NCBI GenBank assembly: GCA_014380605.1
Contig: JACMJO010000202.1
Coordinates: forward strand, 1-8,234
Reading direction: 5' to 3'
Length of the DNA stretch: 8,234 nucleotides
Source: Fimbriimonadaceae bacterium
GTDB taxonomy: Bacteria; Armatimonadota; Fimbriimonadia; Fimbriimonadales; Fimbriimonadaceae
The stretch's first letter is position 1, and the number at the start of each line of letters is the position of its first letter. A program made the translations under genes and the position numbers. The notes below the pieces were generated by a model. It saw only the letters and a program-made list of their open reading frames with translations. It was not told the DNA's origin and did not search any database. This document shows, piece after piece, positions 1-5,784 of this stretch.

Positions 1-495
1 ATCCGCGACGACAACCCGGTGATCTACACCGAGAACCCCGGGCTATACGCCACAAAGGGCGAAGTCCCAACCGACGACCCAGATTTCTCAATTCCAATGG
101 GGAAGGCAAGAATTGCGGTTGAAGGGACTGACTTAACTCTAGTTGCCTATTCCCGAATGGTCCACGTCTGTGAACTAGCCGCCGAGATTCTTGAGAAAGA
201 CGGCCTCTCGGTCGAGGTAATAGACGTCCGCTCGCTCCTCCCGCTAGACACCGAAACGATCTACGCCTCAGTACAAAAGACTCACCGCGCTGTAGTCGTT
301 TATGAAGATTGGCGAAGCGGCGGATTCGGAGCCGAAATCGCGGCGCGCATCGGGGAAGACTGCTTCGACTGGCTAGACGCCCCAGTCGGGCGAGTAGGCG
401 GCCTAAACGTCCCTACCCCGTATTCACGGGTACTAGAACTAGAGTGTATCCCGAACGAGCACGACGTAGTCGAAGCCGTCCGCAAGATAGGTTAA
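1..495 (+). CDS. pdhB: 2-oxo-acid dehydrogenase E1 component beta subunit, C-terminal part (pyruvate dehydrogenase-like)
   Basis: The reading frame is open from base 1 and ends at TAA 493-495, so the gene starts outside the window; about 164 codons of a usual 320-340 are present. The visible part covers the end of the pyrimidine-binding domain (IRDDNPVIYTEN) and the whole transketolase C-terminal domain. Family landmarks in order are the KGEVP loop, IPMGKA, the LVAYSRMV strand, VEVIDVRSLLPLD, AVVVYEDWRSGGFGAEIAARI, DAPVGRVGG and the NVPTPYS segment. In this family the beta subunit pairs with an alpha subunit to form the thiamine-diphosphate enzyme that decarboxylates pyruvate or a branched 2-oxo acid and passes the acyl group to the E2 lipoyl domain in the cytosol. 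The alpha subunit would be expected upstream, outside the window. Substrate cannot be fixed from this half, so the symbol is a best guess and a branched-chain or acetoin enzyme is possible. No E2 gene follows; a terminator does, so this is probably the last gene of its transcript. Confidence 0.93.
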   Translation: MRDDNPVIYTENPGLYATKGEVPTDDPDFSIPMGKARIAVEGTDLTLVAYSRMVHVCELAAEILEKDGLSVEVIDVRSLLPLDTETIYASVQKTHRAVVVYEDWRSGGFGAEIAARIGEDCFDWLDAPVGRVGGLNVPTPYSRVLELECIPNEHDVVEAVRKIG

Positions 496-497
496 AG

Positions 498-533
498 AAA
501 TCCCCCTATCTCAGAATGAGAGAGGGGGATTTT
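498..533. terminator. Bidirectional intrinsic terminator between convergent genes
   Basis: The arm 498-513 pairs with 517-532 as a 16-bp stem with one A/A mismatch and a three-base loop (GAA). A block of five C facing five G forms its core. On the + strand the stem ends in TTTT (530-533). On the - strand the hairpin is followed by ATTTCTTT. It sits 2 bases after the stop of the E1 beta gene and 10 bases beyond the stop of the opposing deacetylase gene, so it can end both transcripts. Confidence 0.85.
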
Positions 534-543
534 GCAAATGCTG

Positions 544-1296
544 CTATCGGGCAGCTAGTTCTGGGTGATGCTCGTAATGCTCGCTGGCGCACTGGGTGAG
601 CGTGGTGAAGTGGGCACCCTTATCTCGGAAGTACCGAATGGTCTTGCGTAGGTCCTCGACTGAGTCGTGGTAATCGCGCATTCCTAGGCAGATAACCTCG
701 CGTCCCATGTTCGCGTCGAACAGGCCTTTGAGATTATCGAATCCCTTGTCCAGGTATCCGTGCACGCCTTCGTGGGTTGCGATGGGGACGTGGAGCATTT
801 TGTTGGAGCCTGACTTTTTCAGGTCGTCGGATGAGCTGTGGTACGGATCGGTTGGTGCGCCGGTCCAATCGACAAACATCTTGTAGTCCGCATCCGGCAC
901 GATGGAACTGTCCACCAGGATGCCGATCTCCTCCAGGTAAGGAATATCCGAGGGAAGCAGGGCATAGGCGCCCGCTCGGAACGAGGTCACCTTGATCATG
1001 TGCGACTTCAGCGTGTCCTTGGCCAGCCAGATGATGTTGGCCCGCTCCTTTGCGTCTTCCACATAGCCGCGCTCGTTCTCAAAATTGACCTTCATTCCCA
1101 TCTCATGCCAACTGGGAATCTTGTGCACGAACTCGTGGTAGTAGAGGTTGGTGTTCGCGCTGGGGTCCTTGAGAGAAACGTGCACCAACCACGTCGCCGG
1201 TACAAACTCGGCCTCGAATACTTTGATGTAGTCGGGCGTGTAGCAGCGGTCGTGATGGGCGCCTTCGCAATCGATGGTGAAAACAACATTGGGCAT
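544..1296 (-). CDS. Polysaccharide deacetylase-like (NodB-fold) protein with altered metal site
   Basis: This 250-residue protein has no signal peptide or membrane segment, so it is probably cytosolic. The NodB-type carbohydrate esterase fold is recognised from motif 1, FTIDCE (residues 6-11, D9 being the usual catalytic or metal Asp), a WHEMG turn (63-67), and the FRAGAY motif (106-111). After FRAGAY come a leucine-rich helix and a VDSSIVP segment (128-134), as in typical polysaccharide deacetylases, and a C-terminal RDYHDS segment (207-212). Active family members hold a metal with one Asp and two His in a HExGxHxxxH-like stretch. Here the positions after WHEMG read M-K-V-N-F-E, so the expected histidines look like K69 and E73. 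Either the metal site differs or catalysis is lost; the substrate is unknown. The ATG at 1296 is supported by AGGAG (1309-1313 on the + strand, 12 bases upstream). It is a single gene with its own upstream region, convergent with the E1 beta gene. Confidence 0.82.
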   Translation of the reverse strand: MPNVVFTIDCEGAHHDRCYTPDYIKVFEAEFVPATWLVHVSLKDPSANTNLYYHEFVHKIPSWHEMGMKVNFENERGYVEDAKERANIIWLAKDTLKSHMIKVTSFRAGAYALLPSDIPYLEEIGILVDSSIVPDADYKMFVDWTGAPTDPYHSSSDDLKKSGSNKMLHVPIATHEGVHGYLDKGFDNLKGLFDANMGREVICLGMRDYHDSVEDLRKTIRYFRDKGAHFTTLTQCASEHYEHHPELAAR

Positions 1297-1323
1297 GAGC
1301 GTTCTTATCTCCTAGATAGTCCT

Positions 1324-1339
1324 GAGACGACGGCGTCTC
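1324..1339. repeat. Perfect inverted repeat upstream of the deacetylase gene
   Basis: GAGACG (1324-1329) and CGTCTC (1334-1339) are exact inverted copies around ACGG. The element lies 27 bases upstream of the deacetylase ATG, just before its AGGAG site, where a small operator or an mRNA leader hairpin would act. It is short enough to be chance. Confidence 0.35.
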
Positions 1340-1380
1340 GAATCGGGGGGCACATTTTCGATGGGGACTTAGATGTTGTG

Positions 1381-1440
1381 AGTTGTCGAATGCTCCCGAA
1401 CCAATCCGATCTAACCCGAACGAATCCGAACCCTCGCGAA
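1381..1440. repeat. Degenerate 10-bp-phased CGAA repeat array
   Basis: Six consecutive 10-base units each end in CGAA or CGAT at the same phase: agttgtcgaa, tgctcccgaa, ccaatccgat, ctaacccgaa, cgaatccgaa, ccctcgcgaa. CGA therefore recurs at 1387, 1397, 1407, 1417, 1427 and 1437. Similar CCGA-rich sequence continues to about 1458 but loses the phase. The array lies 85-144 bases upstream of the deacetylase start and about 190-250 bases upstream of the helicase. A decaying minisatellite or helically phased binding sites are both possible. Confidence 0.6.
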
Positions 1441-1573
1441 CCCGATCGGTCCGAATCGTAGTCCGCATTCTGCAAGCGACAATCTGAAAATCCCGTGATC
1501 AAAACCAGGTGTAGTCCCGAGAAGCAATTTCGGCCCGCAAAGCGCGGAGTCCTTCTTTATCATACGAGATTTT

Positions 1574-1637
1574 CCCAACGAATGGCCCCTTCCTCTTGGA
1601 CCTAGCGCTCGCGAAGATCGAGGAGGAAGGGGTTGGG
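1574..1637 (+). promoter_or_regulatory. Hairpin covering the helicase ribosome-binding site and TTG start
   Basis: CCCCTTCCTC (1586-1595) is exactly complementary to GAGGAAGGGG (1623-1632), enclosing a 27-base loop. CCCAA (1574-1578) further pairs with TTGGG (1633-1637) across a 7-base bulge (1579-1585). The right arm contains most of the AGGAGG Shine-Dalgarno sequence (1621-1626) and the TTG start itself. If the helix forms in the mRNA it would hold translation of the helicase low. The pairing is seen directly; the regulatory role is inferred. A dispersed palindromic repeat element is the alternative. Confidence 0.45.
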
Positions 1638-4600
1638 CATGGAGGTCTTCGAAGATGTTCAAGGGCCTTGGGTCCCATGGTATGTTATCGCCGTGCGCCA
1701 GTTTGTTCCAGGACCCTATGATCTGCTGATCACGAAGTCGCGACGAGAGCAAATTGAAGAGTTACCAGACACTCTCACTGCTGAAACTGAAGACCTTGGA
1801 ATCATCGACTCGGTTGACTATCTAGCGAAAGAGATTGCATCTCGGCTACGGAGGACCCTCCGGAAGGCGCAAGAAGACTTAGAGCCAGACGCCTTCCTCA
1901 TCGAGTCGGCCAGATTATTGAACTCAATCGAAGTCGATTCCATCGAATTTAAGGTCCTGACTGAGATACGAAGCAAGATAGCCCGGAAATCGTCCGCGCC
2001 GATCATGCCTCTCGGTCAAAGTGCACTGGTCACAAATGATCAGCGATTGAATTACCACGCCGTTTTGCGCTCAGAGTTAGCCACCGCTAACCGAGTTGAC
2101 TGGATCTGCCCTTTTATTGGGAGTCAGGGCCTCAATCTTATCTTGGATCTCCTCCGGGAATTAGGGCCGAGACTCCGAGTCATTACAACCACCTATCTTG
2201 GAGGAACGCACCGACAAGCGATCGAGCGCTTGGTCAAAACCGGTGCCCACATTAAGATCGCATATGAACGGGCTGAACAGAAAACTGCTCTCCACGCAAA
2301 GGCCTGGATTTTCCATAGGGAGACCGGCTTCAGCACTGCGACAATAGGTTCTTCCAACTTGTCGCCTAAAGCCCTGGTCGATGGCCTTGAGTGGAACCTG
2401 AGAATCTCTGGCGTTGATTCGCCAGTTATTCTGGACGAGCTCACGACAACGTTTGATCGCTTGTGGTTTGATGACCGATTCGATGTATTTGACTCAGCGA
2501 GGGATGGCGAACGACTATCGCGAGCACTTTCAAGTCAGCGTGGCGAAAATCCCGAGGTGACCTTCTTTGTTGATGTCCATCCATTCCGCCATCAACAAAC
2601 CGCCCTTGACTCTTTGCGCCTAGCAAGACTCGATGGCAAGCATCGAAATCTAATTGTCGCAGCGACGGGGACCGGAAAGACCCTCATCTCGGCGTTTGAC
2701 TATGCGGAGCTTTCTGCCAGCTTGGGTGGTCGCCCGAACCTCCTTTTCGTAGCGCATCGAGAAGACATTCTTAAGCAAGCGAGAAGTGCATTTAGAATGG
2801 TTCTCAGAGATGGAGACTTTGGAGAACTTAACGTAGGTAGTCACAAAGCGGATCGCTGGAAGCACGTTTTCGCGTCCGTTCAATCACTGCACAGCAATAC
2901 CCTTAGTCAAATCGATCCATCGCACTTCGTCGTAGTCGTCATAGACGAGTTTCATCATGCAGAGGCTCCGACATACAGAAGGATATTAGAACACCTTGAA
3001 CCGGTCGAAGTCGTTGGATTGACTGCAACACCGGAACGCGCTGATGGGAATGATGACCTAATCAAATCCTTTGGTTCATTCGCCTATGAACTGAGACTCT
3101 GGGAAGCCCTTGATGCCGGGTTAGTTTCACCATTTCACTACTTCGGGATTGATGATGGATTGGACCTGTCTGACATCAGGTGGGAAGGAGGACGATATGA
3201 TGTGAAATCTCTTGAAGAACGACTTGACCATCATGCTCACCAAAGATTCGCGATTGTGATGCGTGAGTTGTTTGAGAAAGTTGAAGATGTCCAAGCAATG
3301 CGAGCCGTGGTCTTTTGTGTTAGTACGCGACATGCAAATAAAATGGCAACACAATTTGTGGAACATGGCCTCAATGCTGCACCACTACATAGTGACTTAC
3401 CCAAAGAAGTCCGTGAGCTTACGATGAGTAGATTTCGATCCGGTGACCTAAACTTAGTTTGCACTGTTGATCTGCTAAATGAAGGAATTGATGTTCCAGA
3501 AATCGACACTGTAATCTTCTTAAGGCCCACAGAGAGCGCAGTTGTCTTTACACAACAATTGGGCAGAGGGCTTCGGCTGCAACGAGATAAAGGTGCCTTA
3601 ACGGTTCTGGACTTTGTCGGACAACAGAACAAGAGGTTTCGCCTGGATCTACGGTACCGAGCCCTGACTGGTTTGACGCGGACTGAGCTTGGCAGGGCGA
3701 TAGAGAACGAATTCCCTTTACTTCCGGCTGGATGTCATATTCGCCTTGACAAGGTCTCGCGTGAAAGAGCGTTGCGAAATCTGAAAGATGCTGTGCCTTC
3801 ACGCAGGGCGGACCTGGTTCTGGAACTCCGACGTCTTAATGCGACCGACGAGCAGGTGACTGTCGACAAGTTTTTGAAAGAGACAGGACTTGATGCACTA
3901 GAGTTCTACAACGGCAAGCGAAGTCTGCAGGATCTTAGAGCCGAAATCAGTTCTCAGACAGAACAACCTGACATTAGGCAGCATCGACTGGCTTCCATGT
4001 CGCACATAAACGATTCTAGACGAATAGCAGAGTACAAACAGGCGCTTGTTACAGGTGAACCGAGTGTCTATGCAAGGATGGTTGCATTTCCACTTGGTGG
4101 GTCCGTCCGTACTGCTGGAATTTCAGCGGTTCTTCGAGATGAGGCCCTTGAGCTTCTAGATCATCTATCTGGCTTAGCGGCCCCTTTGCCGGCTATTTCT
4201 AGTGACCTGCCGTATGCACTCCACGCATCCTACAGCAGGGATGAAATTGTTGCGCCATTTCGCGATGATCCATCCTCCATGCGTGAAGGAACATTTTATG
4301 TTGAAGCGCTTGGACTCGACATCCACATGTTCACTCTAAGAAAGTCAGAGCGCTTTTTTTCGCCGAACACCATGTACAAGGACAAGGTCATTAGTCACGA
4401 TTTGGTTCAATGGGAGAGTCAGTCCAGAACAACACAAGCATCTCCAACTGGAAAACGCCTTATCACCGGTGAGGGTCGGCATCTACTGTTCGCCAGAGAG
4501 AACCGACTGGATACATACCATTGCCTTGGCTTCGCGAAGCCGCAAGCATTTGCTCATGAGCAACCCATTTTGATAACATGGAAACTAGATAGTCCGATTT

Positions 4601-4638
4601 CTGATGAGGTCTATCCAAGGTTCCTAGCAGCGAACTGA
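1633..4638 (+). CDS. PLD-nuclease / superfamily 2 helicase / DUF3427 fusion protein
   Basis: This 1001-residue protein probably acts on DNA in the cytosol, and defence against foreign DNA is a plausible but unproved role. An N-terminal phospholipase D-like nuclease region (about 135-285) carries LHAKAW (H221, K223) and GSSN (239-242). Only one HKD half-site is present and the usual Asp is absent, so an active nuclease would need a dimer or a variant site. The helicase core follows: ATGTGKT Walker A (344-350), DEFHH (438-442), TATPER (464-469), and QQLGRGLR motif VI (641-648), giving a complete ATPase. Residues from about 670 to the end match the DUF3427 region, including a WESQSRTTQ stretch (927-935) near the C-terminus. 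TTG 1633 lies 6 bases after AGGAGG (1621-1626); ATG 1639 (12 bases) is an equally fair start. Family similarity only begins near GPYDLLIT (residue 27), so GTG 1693 cannot be excluded. The gene is AT-richer than what follows (26 of 60 G/C at 3301-3360; 40 of 60 at 4681-4740), suggesting transfer. Confidence 0.92.
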   Translation: MGMEVFEDVQGPWVPWYVIAVRQFVPGPYDLLITKSRREQIEELPDTLTAETEDLGIIDSVDYLAKEIASRLRRTLRKAQEDLEPDAFLIESARLLNSIEVDSIEFKVLTEIRSKIARKSSAPIMPLGQSALVTNDQRLNYHAVLRSELATANRVDWICPFIGSQGLNLILDLLRELGPRLRVITTTYLGGTHRQAIERLVKTGAHIKIAYERAEQKTALHAKAWIFHRETGFSTATIGSSNLSPKALVDGLEWNLRISGVDSPVILDELTTTFDRLWFDDRFDVFDSARDGERLSRALSSQRGENPEVTFFVDVHPFRHQQTALDSLRLARLDGKHRNLIVAATGTGKTLISAFDYAELSASLGGRPNLLFVAHREDILKQARSAFRMVLRDGDFGELNVGSHKADRWKHVFASVQSLHSNTLSQIDPSHFVVVVIDEFHHAEAPTYRRILEHLEPVEVVGLTATPERADGNDDLIKSFGSFAYELRLWEALDAGLVSPFHYFGIDDGLDLSDIRWEGGRYDVKSLEERLDHHAHQRFAIVMRELFEKVEDVQAMRAVVFCVSTRHANKMATQFVEHGLNAAPLHSDLPKEVRELTMSRFRSGDLNLVCTVDLLNEGIDVPEIDTVIFLRPTESAVVFTQQLGRGLRLQRDKGALTVLDFVGQQNKRFRLDLRYRALTGLTRTELGRAIENEFPLLPAGCHIRLDKVSRERALRNLKDAVPSRRADLVLELRRLNATDEQVTVDKFLKETGLDALEFYNGKRSLQDLRAEISSQTEQPDIRQHRLASMSHINDSRRIAEYKQALVTGEPSVYARMVAFPLGGSVRTAGISAVLRDEALELLDHLSGLAAPLPAISSDLPYALHASYSRDEIVAPFRDDPSSMREGTFYVEALGLDIHMFTLRKSERFFSPNTMYKDKVISHDLVQWESQSRTTQASPTGKRLITGEGRHLLFARENRLDTYHCLGFAKPQAFAHEQPILITWKLDSPISDEVYPRFLAAN

Positions 4639-4884
4639 TCCAAGCTCGCGATCTTCGTCCACGGCTGCTATTGGCACCAATGCCCCCACTGCCAGCGCAA
4701 CCGCACCCCCAAGACCAATGCTGCCTACTGGAGCGCCAAGTTCCAAGCCAACCAAGACCGCGACGCCCGCAACCAGGCCGAGCTAGAACAAAAAGGCTAC
4801 CGAGTCCTCATCATCTGGGAATGCGAGATCAAGCAGGAATTGGAGGCTCGGGTTGCTTCGGTTTCCAGGTTGCTTGGTCTCTAG
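4639..4884 (+). pseudogene. vsr: Vsr very-short-patch-repair endonuclease, C-terminal remnant
   Basis: Immediately after the helicase TGA, in the same frame, 81 codons read as the second half of a Vsr mismatch endonuclease and end at TAG 4882-4884. Recognisable parts are KLAIFVHGCYWHQC (from 4642, with the zinc and active-site Cys/His cluster), TPKTNAAYWSAKF, the NQDRDARNQAELE helix, and GYRVLIIWECEI. Vsr nicks next to T:G mismatches left by deamination at cytosine-methylated sites and normally runs to about 130-155 residues. The N-terminal 50-60 residues, including the PDxVF stretch with the catalytic Asp, are missing, and no start codon with a ribosome-binding site precedes the fragment. 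It is therefore scored as a remnant. G+C content jumps exactly at its left edge, which marks a recombination junction with the helicase gene. No cytosine methyltransferase gene is visible in the window. Confidence 0.85.
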
Positions 4885-4926
4885 TTGCCTGCGTGAGGCG
4901 TGGAGCCTGAAAGAATCCAAATCAGA

Positions 4927-5724
4927 TTACGATTCGCCCGCCAGCCATTGCCGGACATCCTCTTGATTCTGCGCCGGAGATGTTGCTCCCGTGCAAACCT
5001 CCAACATCTCGCGCAAGGAGGATTCAACCGCGTCGATAACCAACTCGTCAAGGGAAGACCTGGAACCCACGCCCTGCGCTGCCACGAGCGACTCAATATA
5101 TTCAGCTCGGCGTTCAACCGGAATCACGGCAATTGGGTAGCCCGCACTGAGAAGAACGAGATTGACCAAGAGCCGCCCAACCCGCCCATTGCCATCCTTG
5201 AACGGATGGATCGTCACAAAACGCAAATGAGCTTCGCTTGCCCGCAGGATTGGATGCATATCTATCGCCGTCCCCAGCCACTCGATGTACTCCGCCATCA
5301 GATTCGGCACGTGGAGGTGGTTGGGATAGCGAAACTCGGTGCCCGCCGCCATGACATCCAGAGTGCGAAATGCCCCGGTTCCGCCGTTCCCCTGACCCTG
5401 CATCACCAGGCTGTGAATCTCTCGGACCATTCGCTCGGAGATCGGGTTCTGGTCGTCAGCCAAGCTCAGCACAAAATCCAGCGCCTCTTTGTGGCCGATT
5501 ACTTCGAGATGCTCCTGCACGGATTTTCCGCCGATCGTCACCCCTTTTTCCAGCACGATTTGGGTCTCGCTCTGGGTGAGCGTGTTGCCCTCGATTGCGG
5601 TTGAGTGGTACGTCAAGCGAACTTCGAAGCGGTGGCGCAGTTCATCGGCAACATCGGCAGAAAGGGGTCGAAATGAATCTAACCAGCCCTTAGCCCGTGT
5701 GAGTTCTTCCAGCCGACTCATCAT
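4927..5724 (-). CDS. Fic family protein, class II (self-inhibited AMP-transferase type)
   Basis: The 265-residue protein carries the full Fic core motif HPFKDGNGRVGR (173-184), with the catalytic His173 and the anion-binding GNGR loop. The N-terminal inhibitory helix motif STAIEGN (41-47) matches (S/T)xxxE(G/N), which defines class II enzymes held off by their own N-terminus. The flap region is around 118-136. Fic enzymes usually move AMP from ATP onto Ser, Thr or Tyr of a target protein; the target cannot be read here. No winged-helix domain follows the Fic core, so this is the compact form, and no separate antitoxin is needed or seen. ATG at 5724 or the adjacent ATG at 5721 could start it; AGGCGG directly before is a poor ribosome-binding site. 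It lies 48 bases downstream of the GH65-like gene on the same strand, so co-transcription is possible. It converges on the vsr remnant, with 42 bases between stop codons. Confidence 0.9.
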   Translation of the reverse strand: MMSRLEELTRAKGWLDSFRPLSADVADELRHRFEVRLTYHSTAIEGNTLTQSETQIVLEKGVTIGGKSVQEHLEVIGHKEALDFVLSLADDQNPISERMVREIHSLVMQGQGNGGTGAFRTLDVMAAGTEFRYPNHLHVPNLMAEYIEWLGTAIDMHPILRASEAHLRFVTIHPFKDGNGRVGRLLVNLVLLSAGYPIAVIPVERRAEYIESLVAAQGVGSRSSLDELVIDAVESSLREMLEVCTGATSPAQNQEDVRQWLAGES

Positions 5725-5749
5725 CCGCCTATTGTGACTGAGACACTAC

Positions 5750-5784
5750 TCTCAACTCTGGACTCTCAACTCTCAACTTTGGAC
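5750..5784. repeat. Tandem heptamer array (TCTCAAC / TCTGGAC)
   Basis: Five head-to-tail 7-base units fill 35 bases: TCTCAAC, TCTGGAC, TCTCAAC, TCTCAAC, TTTGGAC. A sixth, weaker unit, TTTCACC, extends to 5791. The array covers the stop codon and last codons of the GH65-like gene and lies in the spacer before the Fic gene. TGAGA (5739-5743) and TCTCA (5750-5754) also form a 5-bp inverted repeat at its left edge. It resembles the short heptanucleotide repeats scattered through some bacterial genomes; function is unknown. Confidence 0.75.

Larger units (their letters stand above)
1297..1632. other. Divergent intergenic region with repeats and hairpins, no gene seen
   Basis: This 336-base gap separates the deacetylase start (left, - strand) from the helicase start (right, + strand), so it must carry both promoters. 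No convincing protein was found on either strand; the open frames here lack ribosome-binding sites and look like low-complexity translations. It contains the inverted repeat 1324-1339, the decamer-phased repeat 1381-1440 and the hairpin 1574-1637, each listed separately. TATCAT at 1558-1563 resembles a -10 box for the helicase, but no matching -35 was found at normal spacing, so it is not called. Confidence 0.6.

Noticed and set aside
1381..1440. CRISPR array
   Set aside because: The units are 10 bases long with degenerate repeats and no 25-40-base repeat or spacer structure; no cas gene is present.
838..1461. Long + strand open frame across the deacetylase gene
   Set aside because: It is antisense to a gene with clear family motifs and shows no recognisable domain.
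1558..1563. TATCAT as a -10 box for the helicase
   Set aside because: No -35-like hexamer or extended TG was found at suitable spacing, so it is too weak to call.
1411..1752. 113-codon - strand open frame spanning the repeat region and helicase start
   Set aside because: It crosses the CGAA repeat, lacks domain features and is antisense to the helicase 5' end.
4885..4926. Possible terminator between the vsr remnant and Fic
   Set aside because: Only a weak GGC/GCC pairing without a T-run is visible.
4900..5604. 234-codon + strand open frame across the Fic gene
   Set aside because: It lies opposite a protein with a complete Fic motif; its translation resembles no family and it lacks a ribosome-binding site.
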